Below, piece by piece: positions 1-7,373 of a stretch of 14,269 bases of DNA. The notes below the pieces were generated by a model, which worked only from the letters and a program-made list of their open reading frames with translations, did no database searches and was not told where the DNA came from. Source of the DNA: Thalassiosira profunda (Eukaryota > Bacillariophyta > Thalassiosirophyceae > Thalassiosirales > Thalassiosiraceae); the NCBI GenBank assembly GCA_036939355.1, contig JALLAP010000336.1, positions 1 to 14,269 on the forward strand, in the 5' to 3' direction. The position numbers and the translations under genes are program-made. The first letter of the stretch is position 1; each line of letters begins with the position of its first letter.

Positions 1-478
1 ATTTCGACACGACCTTTTCATTGAACTCCCGCGCTTCCAGTATCGATCGGTCGTCGGCAAACCACATTTCTTCCGGCAGCACCACAACGTTGGTGCCGCT
101 GCTGGCGTAGATGTCCTCGCAGTTGAGGTTGCGCTCCGACTCGCCGTCGCTTGACACGAGGGACGCGACGGAATGGCGGACCTCCCCGTCGACCTCGCCG
201 AAGTCTCCGGAGAAGCTCGGCCGGGAGGCCCTGCGTGGAATGCGTTGTCGGATTGGTGGGTAGTGGCTGCCGAGTGAGTTTCGTCTGTCGATTGACTCGT
301 CGACGCTGCTGATGGAAGAGTTGCGTGCAGAGGAAGGTCTGTCGTCGTCGCCGTCTCCCTTCGCAAGTGCACCTATCCTACGCCGATGGCGCAGCTCGAC
401 GACAACGAGCGTCAGCGCCGACGCCGCCGCGGCCGAGAGGAGGTACTGCGCCCACGTCGGGCCGTCGTGGCGGATCAT
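1..478 (-). CDS. Partial single-pass membrane protein, unrecognised (N-terminal part)
   Basis: An open frame runs from an ATG at 478 off the left edge, giving 159 codons with no stop. An in-frame stop lies upstream near 565-567 and no other in-frame ATG lies between, so this start is well placed. The first 11 residues are followed by a hydrophobic stretch at about residues 12-29 (YLLSAAAASALTLVVVEL), then RHRRR, which suggests one membrane anchor with the following part in the cytosol. Residues 40-115 are acidic/Ser/Arg-rich and probably disordered, with two RRxS sites (RRNS at 65-68, RRAS at 82-85) that fit basophilic kinase sites. From residue 120 the sequence looks more folded (EDIYASSGTNVVVLPEEMWF). 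I do not recognise the family. The C-terminal part, which may hold the functional domain, lies outside the window. Confidence 0.7.
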   Translation of the reverse strand, partial: MIRHDGPTWAQYLLSAAAASALTLVVVELRHRRRIGALAKGDGDDDRPSSARNSSISSVDESIDRRNSLGSHYPPIRQRIPRRASRPSFSGDFGEVDGEVRHSVASLVSSDGESERNLNCEDIYASSGTNVVVLPEEMWFADDRSILEAREFNEKVVSK

Positions 479-791
479 CGGTGCGGGGAGGAGAGCTGTA
501 AGGCGGCGGCCGCGTGCACCTTCACCATCTGTTTTGTTGGATTTGTTGCAAGTTGGGCGTTCAAGTTAGAAAGGGACGGATAGAAGGAGCGTCTCCGGGG
601 ACAGTCTGGCCCTCGCTCCACCACCCAAACTCACAACTAACAAGTTGCAAGTTGCAAGTTGCACAGACCCGCGCGGCGCGGCTCCTCGCCTCCTCGCCGA
701 CCTCGAACCTCGACCCCGCGCCGGCCACGCCCCACCCCTCCATTGCCAGCTCTCAGCACCGCAGCACCGCACCGACCGACAGACGCCCGCC
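479..791. promoter_or_regulatory. Divergent promoter and 5' UTR region
   Basis: This 313-base gap separates two divergently transcribed genes (minus start at 478, plus start at 792), so it should hold both promoters and leaders. The plus-strand leader from about 580 to 791 contains no ATG, which supports 792 as the start. The part nearest 792 is rich in C and short pyrimidine tracts, and a perfect 7-base tandem triplet sits at 642-662. I see no convincing TATA box and no RNA gene. Confidence 0.45.
642..662. repeat. Three perfect tandem copies of AAGTTGC
   Basis: The heptamer AAGTTGC repeats three times without mismatch (642-648, 649-655, 656-662), 130-150 bases upstream of the ATG at 792. 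A related GTTGCAAGTTG occurs near 545-555 in the same divergent gap. It could be a clustered factor-binding site or a minor microsatellite. Function is unknown. Confidence 0.6.
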
Positions 792-1652
792 ATGCCCTCT
801 GCAACGTCCACCGCCGCGACTGTCGCCGCCCTCGGTCTGGGGTGCACCGTCCTCGCCTACTCTGCCAAGCGCCTCTCCTCCACCCCTAAAGAGCCCGATC
901 TCACCGACCTCGACGACATCATCGACGAGGACGATTGCATCACCCCCGATGACGTCGTGACAATCTTTGACAAGCTCTTCATCCAGATGCAGCAGGTGGT
1001 ATTGCAACTGTCGCAACAGGTGCAACAAATTCAGATGGCCGGGCAGGTCATCCCCGAGAAGCAACTGCGGGGATTGTTAAAGGGGGAGTTCGAAAGGGCG
1101 TTGACCCAGTGCCAGGCGGCGGTGTACGAGGAAAATGATGTGGATGCCGATTGTTTGGAGGAGGCGACGTGGGAATTTTTGGAGAGTCCGGAGGAGTACC
1201 CCAAGGTGAAGCGGGCCGTCGAGCGGTTTCAGAAGCTGTACGACAGCATTAGCGGGGAGGAGACGTGCGGGTGGACGCCGGGCAAGGCGACCAATACGTC
1301 GGATGTCGGCGCCGTGGCCAAGAAGGAGCTGACCGCCGAGGAGCTGATGAAGGCCGCCACAATTTACTTCGATGCCATCACGGAAAAAATGGTCGATATG
1401 GCAAACCAATGGAAGGAGGAGGGGAAGGACCTCAAGGACCCGCAAGTGGCGAAGCAGTTCCAGATGGAGGCGTCGACGGACGCCAACGAGGCGGGGGAGG
1501 AAAAGCTGAAGAGCGAGATGGACGTGTCCATGCCCGATTTCCGAAGCGCAGTGGACACGCACTCGCGGAGGCCGGACGTGGGGCAGACGCTGGGGATGCT
1601 CCAGATGAAGCAGCAGCAGGAGCTGGTGGCCGCGGGCGTGCCCATGATGTAA
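792..1652 (+). CDS. Unrecognised 286-residue protein with N-terminal hydrophobic segment
   Basis: The frame opens at the first ATG after an ATG-free leader (start MPSATSTAAT) and ends at TAA 1650-1652. Residues 8-24 form one short hydrophobic stretch (ATVAALGLGCTVLAYSA) followed by KR, consistent with an N-terminal membrane anchor or an uncleaved signal for an organelle membrane. An acidic linker follows (about 34-54, rich in D/E), then a mostly helical body with a Gln-rich amphipathic helix at about 63-85 (QMQQVVLQLSQQVQQIQMAG), which could form a coiled coil. The C-terminal half is Lys/Glu-rich and ends in a Gln/Met-rich helix (LGMLQMKQQQELVAAGVPMM). I do not recognise the family. The neighbouring GT92 gene is convergent, with 57 bases between stop codons. 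The long uninterrupted frame and balanced composition make it a real gene; the function is open. Confidence 0.8.
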   Translation: MPSATSTAATVAALGLGCTVLAYSAKRLSSTPKEPDLTDLDDIIDEDDCITPDDVVTIFDKLFIQMQQVVLQLSQQVQQIQMAGQVIPEKQLRGLLKGEFERALTQCQAAVYEENDVDADCLEEATWEFLESPEEYPKVKRAVERFQKLYDSISGEETCGWTPGKATNTSDVGAVAKKELTAEELMKAATIYFDAITEKMVDMANQWKEEGKDLKDPQVAKQFQMEASTDANEAGEEKLKSEMDVSMPDFRSAVDTHSRRPDVGQTLGMLQMKQQQELVAAGVPMM

Positions 1653-1709
1653 TGATGTGCAGAAAAAATGAGTGCATGTCAGATCAATTTGCGTTTGGGA
1701 GAGTCGGTG

Positions 1710-4700
1710 TTATTGAGGCGCCATGCGTGCTGCAATGGCCTTTCTCTCTTTGACCGCCTCCACCAGCTTGGGCCACCAATAGTCCTCGATCTTTTCGTTT
1801 ACGAAGCAGTTGTAGCCGTACCCGTGCTCCCCTATTCTGATTCCGACATTGGCCGTCCTATCTGTGGTCAACAGCCGAGCCTTTTCCGTGGGAAAGGGAA
1901 AGCCCACGTGGCAGGTCGTCTCGCTCAGCGACGAAGTCTTGCACCGGTTTTTCCAGTTCTGGACGTTCCTCGATACTTTCGTCTTGGTGTGGAGCATCGT
2001 GGCCTCTTTGCTCTCGTCGAATTCGTGCACGTGCCGCTCGACGTAGCGGTGCAGCCAGCTCTCTTTGGAGGCTTTCGTTTGCTTCTCGGTCATTTGCGAG
2101 ACCACGGTGATGGTCGAGTAGTGGACGTAATGCAGTTTCACATAGTCGGCGCGGTACATCTGCTTCCTTCGATGAGACAGATCTTCTTTCCTCGGGAATG
2201 GCTCCCAGTTGCAATTGTAAGTGTGAAGGAACGTCTCCTCCTCGGGCACTGTTGGTGTGAATGAGTTACCTTCTTCAGTCTTTTTGGGGCTCTCTAGCAA
2301 CTCGAACCGAGGCTTGGCAGGAGAAGACTTGAACACAGCCACCTTCACTCCGTTGTCATCCAGCTCATCGGCAACCTCTCCCATGCTCTTGAAGTCTCCC
2401 ATTGGCACCAAATATTCATCGGTGTCAAAGGAGCCCAGCCATCGAGCGTGCGTGCCAAATCGCAACCGACAGGAACTCTCGGCCGCATATTGACTCGATC
2501 GTTCTCCCTCGTTTCCATCTCGATTGCTGCAAATCTTGCACGGCCAATCGACCCGCGTCACCTTGTCTGGAGGAAAGAGGTTGACAATATCCGCGAGAGA
2601 GTCCTCATTTGTGAACGCTCCACTGTTGTCGTAGACATAAATGTGGTCAAAGCCCGAGAGCAGATTGAATTCCAGCCATTCCTGCAGCCGACGCTTTCCA
2701 TCGCCTACTCGGGCCCGGTTGGAGCGCGTTCGGAAAGTGGTCGACGCCCACGTGCAAGCAATAACCTTGTGAATCTTGGAAGGCAGATCCGGAGTGAACG
2801 CTGCATACTTTTTGTCGCTTTCGTTCTCCGGTATTGTGAGAGCTTTGATATCGGCGCCCTTCGGAACGATCCCGTGCGCCATCAAGCTGGGCATGCAAAC
2901 GGGAATGTTCTCCCATCGGCCACTCTCGTCGATCTTTGGCAGCACGTGCTCCTTTCCCCATTCAATGTCCGGGATGAATAAGTTCTCCAGGCTGCTTTGG
3001 TCGAACTCGTACTTTGGTTGCAGAAACTCCCTCGGCGGAGTATATCGCGGCGGCGTGCGAATTGGTACCAGGTCGACATAGAGCGTGGCGTAATTGTTCA
3101 CGACAGTATCTCCCGTTCGCACTGTCTCGCGAAACGCCTCAGGAACAGGGCACTTGAACAATAATTGGCTCTGCCATATCATATGGTTGTCGAACCCCGG
3201 CTCGGTAGCGCTGAATTTGTATCCTTTGCGGTAGGTGTGGTAGTCGTAATCAACCTCGTGCCTGGAGAGCGTGTACCCAACAATCGATACATTGGGCGTT
3301 GCGTCCGGATCAAAGCTTTTGAAGCGACAAATGAAGCGCGTGTCCATCCCCTCCTCGTCCGCGTCTTCGTGCGACGCCAGGCGATATCTCGGCTCTGCGT
3401 TTTCGTCTGCATTTTCCGCCGGTATCTTCTTCACCGGCACGTGCTGAAACAGCGCAGCCTGCGGCCGCATAAAGTAGTTCTTCCCATAGTCGATGTGGAT
3501 GTAATTTTTGTGCTCGAAGACTCCTTTCGGTGTCTTCTCCCCGCTGCGCAATCGTCGTTGGCCGTTATAGCACCTTCTTCGATTTTGCGCGATGAACACC
3601 ACATTTTTCCCATCGGGCGATGGAAAGACATCGTGAATCCACGGCAGAAATGAGTCAAGATCTACCGGCGGCGTGTCGATGGGCCACTGAGAGGGCAGCG
3701 CCGAGCAAGATTGCACATGCGGATAGGATATTGGGAACAGAGAGCTCTTTGTGCTTGGTCCGTCTCTCGCAGGCAGCGGCTTTGTTTCCCAGGAAGTCTG
3801 ATTGACCGGTTCGCAGTACGCCGTGAGCACTGGCATGTCTGGATGCCGCCCTCCCTCTGTCGCAGGGTTTGCATCTGGCTTTGAAGAATCCTCTGTATCA
3901 TACTCGCGATCGCCATATTTCGCAGCGCCCAGCGCAGATGCCACCATGTCTTCCCAGGATCGTCGATCGCGCAGTCCCTCCTCGTCCTCGTTCCGAATCT
4001 TCCCGCCGCTCTTCGGCTCGATCTCATCCACTTTGATCTTCTTGAGCAACGACCCAGATAAAAGTGCTTCTAATGCTGGCGCCTTCTCCACGTGCTTCGT
4101 GCCCACCACATAATCCGATGGCTTGTTCGACATCTCCGCTGTGACGCACTCCAAAAAGCCCTCGTCGTTGAGCTTGCCGTTGCACCCATTGGCGTCGTAG
4201 CAATATCTCAAGTTGTCCTTCTTGGCCTCATCTACCGTTGCTCCCTTCTGCTTTATCGCCCACTCCACCCGTTCATTGCAGTTGAACCCCTGATCGCGGT
4301 ATTGGCACAATCCGCAAAAGTCGGCAGTGGTGGGAGCATCGGACACCTCGTCGCAGACGATGAACCCCTCGTCGTTCGTTTGCGTGCATCCATTTGGGTC
4401 GTAGCAGTACTTGAGGTTGTCCTTCTTCGCTTCTTCTTTGGATCGGCCCTTCTGCTCCACCACCCAGTCCACCCGCTCGTTGCAGTTGAACCCCATGCCG
4501 CGGTACTGGCACATCCCGCAGAAATCGGCCACCGTCGGCTCCTTTTTCGCCGCCGTTGCAACCGAGGCAGCGGCAGATTGGTCTGCATTGGAGCGCAGAT
4601 GGGACACGACGGGGTTGGAGGGTCTCCCAGGTCCAGCAGCAGTGACATCTTGATTTGCAATGTGCCCTCCGTCGAAGGTGATGAAGATAATATAAATGAA

Positions 4701-4862
4701 CACGACGTACATGCCCAGCAGGATGGCGCCGATGCAGGTCAGCTTGATGGTCCTCCGCTTCTTTGGCTTCCCCGACAGCCGCCCATTGATGGGGAGGGCT
4801 GATGTGCCGTTGCCGTTGCCGCTTTGGATTGTTGATCGCATGGTTGTGGGGCTTTGTTGCAT
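1710..4862 (-). CDS. GT92 (DUF23) family glycosyltransferase, type II membrane protein with two Cys-rich modules
   Basis: A single 1050-residue frame starts at ATG 4862 and ends at TAA 1712-1710. Residues 1-40 are a short basic cytosolic tail (KPKKRR just before the membrane), and residues 41-63 are one membrane span, the type II layout of Golgi glycosyltransferases. Two tandem six-cysteine modules follow at about 111-171 and 179-240. A long middle region (about 330-690) contains sequons such as NQTS, NVS and NES. The catalytic region begins near residue 699 (KVIACTWAS), continues through HIYVYDNSG, and carries the metal-binding DxD-type motif LGSFDTDEYL (Asp813, Asp815, Glu816); the later KLHYVHYS (909-916) fits the conserved His region of GT92. 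Known GT92 members include the worm galactosyltransferase GALT-1 and plant galactan synthases, so a UDP-galactose-type donor is plausible; donor and acceptor cannot be read from sequence. Role in cell-wall or secreted glycan synthesis is inferred. Confidence 0.85.
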   Translation of the reverse strand: MQQSPTTMRSTIQSGNGNGTSALPINGRLSGKPKKRRTIKLTCIGAILLGMYVVFIYIIFITFDGGHIANQDVTAAGPGRPSNPVVSHLRSNADQSAAASVATAAKKEPTVADFCGMCQYRGMGFNCNERVDWVVEQKGRSKEEAKKDNLKYCYDPNGCTQTNDEGFIVCDEVSDAPTTADFCGLCQYRDQGFNCNERVEWAIKQKGATVDEAKKDNLRYCYDANGCNGKLNDEGFLECVTAEMSNKPSDYVVGTKHVEKAPALEALLSGSLLKKIKVDEIEPKSGGKIRNEDEEGLRDRRSWEDMVASALGAAKYGDREYDTEDSSKPDANPATEGGRHPDMPVLTAYCEPVNQTSWETKPLPARDGPSTKSSLFPISYPHVQSCSALPSQWPIDTPPVDLDSFLPWIHDVFPSPDGKNVVFIAQNRRRCYNGQRRLRSGEKTPKGVFEHKNYIHIDYGKNYFMRPQAALFQHVPVKKIPAENADENAEPRYRLASHEDADEEGMDTRFICRFKSFDPDATPNVSIVGYTLSRHEVDYDYHTYRKGYKFSATEPGFDNHMIWQSQLLFKCPVPEAFRETVRTGDTVVNNYATLYVDLVPIRTPPRYTPPREFLQPKYEFDQSSLENLFIPDIEWGKEHVLPKIDESGRWENIPVCMPSLMAHGIVPKGADIKALTIPENESDKKYAAFTPDLPSKIHKVIACTWASTTFRTRSNRARVGDGKRRLQEWLEFNLLSGFDHIYVYDNSGAFTNEDSLADIVNLFPPDKVTRVDWPCKICSNRDGNEGERSSQYAAESSCRLRFGTHARWLGSFDTDEYLVPMGDFKSMGEVADELDDNGVKVAVFKSSPAKPRFELLESPKKTEEGNSFTPTVPEEETFLHTYNCNWEPFPRKEDLSHRRKQMYRADYVKLHYVHYSTITVVSQMTEKQTKASKESWLHRYVERHVHEFDESKEATMLHTKTKVSRNVQNWKNRCKTSSLSETTCHVGFPFPTEKARLLTTDRTANVGIRIGEHGYGYNCFVNEKIEDYWWPKLVEAVKERKAIAARMAPQ
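4143..4532 (-). repeat. Tandem duplication coding for two six-cysteine modules
   Basis: Within the GT92 gene, protein residues 111-171 and 179-240 are clearly related copies 68 residues (204 bases) apart. Each has the spacing CxxC-x8-C-x25-C-x5-C-x10/11-C, with shared FNCNERV, EAKKDNL and NDEGF blocks. The copies are also visibly similar as DNA. Even cysteine numbers in a lumenal region suggest disulphide-bonded folds. I do not know a named domain for it. Confidence 0.8.
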
Positions 4863-5482
4863 CTATGCACAGAGAGGATCGCGGCGACCCCTGATGCTGC
4901 GCCCTGCTCGCATTGTCCACAGCTGCTGTCCCTCGTCCAGATGCGGGTGCGCCGTTGTCGTCCAGCCCCGCCTCGCGCAGCTAGCCTGCCACCTCCACGA
5001 GCGACGAGCGAGCCCCTCGCTTGAGTGAGAGGGGAGTAACACTTGTTTATTGGTTCATCTGTATGAACTGGGGGAGAAATAAAGTCAATGTAGAGTATCA
5101 ACGAGAATTATCGTGTTTACCTCTTGGGTAGAAGAAACAATGCTTGAGGGTGGTACACTTAAGTTGTCAAGTGTTTAAAGCACCAACAAGCAAACAGCAG
5201 GCAGTACCTCTAGAGGGGCAGCGGTCGGAGGAACAACCTCCTCGTGCACGGATATTGCAGGTTGGGAGCGCCGGCGAACGACGGATCTCGTCTGTTGGAG
5301 AAGTGGTGCACTCTCGAGCAACTGTCTGCACATCTTTGGCGTGCGTACAGTCGACGGTGCACATCTCAGCGCAGCCGCGAGGAACATCTCGCCGAGTTAC
5401 AGCAAGCGTGCTTCATCAACAAGCTAGCGGAAGAGTTGCAAAAACCGCAGCACTCGGAAATCGATACGAGCATTACTGCACA
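4863..5482. promoter_or_regulatory. Divergent intergenic region between GT92 and MATE genes
   Basis: These 620 bases separate divergent starts at 4862 (minus) and 5483 (plus). The part near 4863-5030 is GC-rich and probably the GT92 leader. The middle (about 5035-5140) is AT-richer and most promoter-like; an ATTGG at 5049-5053 reads as CCAAT on the minus strand, about 190 bases upstream of the GT92 start. From 5143 to 5482 there is no ATG in any plus-strand frame, consistent with a long 5' UTR for the transporter. A 12-codon upstream frame opens at ATG 5140 and closes at 5178. No RNA gene or mobile element is visible. Confidence 0.45.
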
Positions 5483-7204
5483 ATGGTCAGATTATTTCTC
5501 TTCGCGGTCGGCTCGTTGGTGGCATGGCATGTGGAGAGCTTGGCACCGACTCTGGTGGCTAGATCCCTGCATCGTCATGCCGCGAGAGGGCACAGAACAT
5601 CGTGTGCACTGCACGAGAGATCCTTTGGAATTTGCGGCACATCAATATCCAAGCATCGACGGACCGGCTCTACCTCTTTGGCCGCAGATGCTGCTGCCGA
5701 CGACACCCCCGCCGAATTGGACGTCGACGGCCGCATCTCATCGTACGCCCGGCTCATGCAATCCCTCCCCCGGCTGAAGTACTCGAAGTCCAAGCCTCCC
5801 GACGATCTGGACAAAAAGATCCTGGCCACCGCCATACCGTCGATGCTCAATCTGATGGTGGTGCCGCTAGTGAATGCCGTGGATACGTTCTACGTGGGGC
5901 AGCTGGCCGATCCGTTGGCGCTGGCGGCGCAGTCGGCGGCCAACCAGTGCTTCTTCACAATCTACTTTCTGGCGGCGTTCCTGCCAACAATCACGGCGCC
6001 GTTAGTGGCCGAGGCGATTGGAAAGGAAGATTGGGATACCGCCACGTCGAGGGTCTGCGAGAGTTTGTTTCTGTCAAACATTCTTGGCGGGCTCTTCTCT
6101 CTTGCTTTGATTGGGTTCCCGAGGGTGGTATTGAGATTGGTCCTCCCTTCGTCGTTGACAGACGCAGCGGCAACAGGGACTGTGAGCGTGATGGACTACG
6201 CTGTCCCTTACTTGAGGTGGCGGGCCTTGGGGATGATTCCAGCACTCTTTTCCGCGACTGGGTTTGCGGCCTATCGAGGATTGCTCAACACAGTCACGCC
6301 TCTGAAGGTTTCACTGACGACCCAATTGCTGAATCTCGTGCTGGATCCGCTCTGCATCTTTGGGTTGGGTAAGAGTGGCCTGGCGCCCATTCCTCTCTTA
6401 TCAAGAGTATGGGGTGGACTTGGAGCTGCTGGGGCTGCTGCTGCAACGTCTGCATCGGAGCTAACCTCTTCCCTGATATACACGCGCCTCTTGTTGAGGC
6501 GCAAGCTCATTCGGTGGTCGAAGCTGTTCAAGCCACCGCCGCTGGAGTCCCTTCTCCCGCTAATTCAAGGAGGACTTGCCATGCTGCTGCGCCAGATGAC
6601 GTTGAATGTTGCTTTCGTCTCGGCCGCACGGCGAGCCCAAGCGATGGATCCTTCCGGTGTGAGTGCGGCCGCATACGGCATCACAATGCAAATCTACAGT
6701 CTGGGAGTCGTGGCGCACCTCGGCATCCAGGGCACTGCTGCGGCGCTCGTGCCCTCGTCGCGGGCCATGGAAACTGGAGGCGACGACGCGGCGAGGGATG
6801 TGGCAGATAGGATCTTCGGATGGGGCACCCTCCTAGGAGTTATCCTGGCGGGCGTACAGTGGTTTGCTCTGCCGATGATCACGCCTTGGTTTTCTCCCCT
6901 ACCTGAAGTGCGTGAGGCGGTGAAAGGTCCTGCGGCGATATCGTCCTTCATTCATCTGGTCAATGGCTTGGTGTTTGCGGGAGAGGGTACAATGTTGGGT
7001 CTCGGACAGTTTCGGGACTTGGCCCTGATCACGATGCTGGGCGTGGGCGTGATGATTTCTTGTCTGGCGTCGCCGTTGGGAAAGACTTTGAACGGAGTGC
7101 TGGTGTCCTTGGCCTGCTTCAATGTGGTGCAAGGCCTAGCTGTGTTATATCATCACGTGAGGATTTCGCCGTTGAGGCGCCGCAAGAAGCTCGCGGAAGG
7201 ATGA
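5483..7204 (+). CDS. MATE family transporter with plastid-type presequence
   Basis: The frame is open upstream of 5483, but the first true ATG in it is at 5483, and the 340 bases before it lack any ATG, so a 573-residue protein is the best model. Residues 1-19 are a signal peptide (MVRLFLFAVGSLVAWHVES), followed by LAP and a basic, Ser/Ala-rich, acid-poor stretch to about residue 65: a bipartite presequence for a secondary plastid. The MATE core starts near residue 105 with about twelve hydrophobic segments. It includes AIPSMLNLMVVPLVNAVDTFYVGQL (first part at 117-136, VDTFYVGQL at 132-140), the family's first helix, and ends with a basic tail (RRRKK). MATE proteins are cation-coupled exporters of small organic molecules; plant plastid relatives (EDS5 type) export isochorismate. 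The substrate here is unknown. An envelope location is inferred from the presequence. It is convergent with the next gene (169 bases between stops). Confidence 0.87.
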   Translation: MVRLFLFAVGSLVAWHVESLAPTLVARSLHRHAARGHRTSCALHERSFGICGTSISKHRRTGSTSLAADAAADDTPAELDVDGRISSYARLMQSLPRLKYSKSKPPDDLDKKILATAIPSMLNLMVVPLVNAVDTFYVGQLADPLALAAQSAANQCFFTIYFLAAFLPTITAPLVAEAIGKEDWDTATSRVCESLFLSNILGGLFSLALIGFPRVVLRLVLPSSLTDAAATGTVSVMDYAVPYLRWRALGMIPALFSATGFAAYRGLLNTVTPLKVSLTTQLLNLVLDPLCIFGLGKSGLAPIPLLSRVWGGLGAAGAAAATSASELTSSLIYTRLLLRRKLIRWSKLFKPPPLESLLPLIQGGLAMLLRQMTLNVAFVSAARRAQAMDPSGVSAAAYGITMQIYSLGVVAHLGIQGTAAALVPSSRAMETGGDDAARDVADRIFGWGTLLGVILAGVQWFALPMITPWFSPLPEVREAVKGPAAISSFIHLVNGLVFAGEGTMLGLGQFRDLALITMLGVGVMISCLASPLGKTLNGVLVSLACFNVVQGLAVLYHHVRISPLRRRKKLAEG

Positions 7205-7373
7205 AGAGGAGAATGCATGCTTGTCGACAAGATTGGATCTAATGTATTCTATAAGTCTCGGCGAGGTACAACCTTCAACGCTAATCTCCTAAAGCAAAGC
7301 GTTTCTATCAACCACTCATTCATAGACAGGGAGCAGCCCAAAGTAAATAGCTTTGCTTTGTTCTCGTCTCCTT
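7205..7373. other. Convergent intergenic spacer
   Basis: These 169 bases lie between the stop codons of two convergent genes and should hold both 3' UTRs. The stretch is AT-richer than the flanking coding sequence. No gene, RNA or clear terminator is visible. Confidence 0.5.

Noticed and set aside
645..791. N-terminal extension of the gene at 792
   Set aside because: The extension begins at a non-ATG codon inside the AAGTTGC repeat and has an Arg/Pro/His-rich composition typical of untranslated GC-rich sequence.
4092..4802. Long plus-strand open frame opposite the GT92 gene
   Set aside because: It is the antisense shadow of the Cys-rich, strongly coding minus-strand gene and starts at a non-ATG codon; its composition is Val/Leu/His-rich as expected for an antisense frame.
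5144..5482. Upstream extension of the transporter reading frame by 113 codons
   Set aside because: The frame is open but begins at TTG, not ATG. There is no ATG at all between 5143 and 5482, and the extension would bury the signal peptide at 5483.
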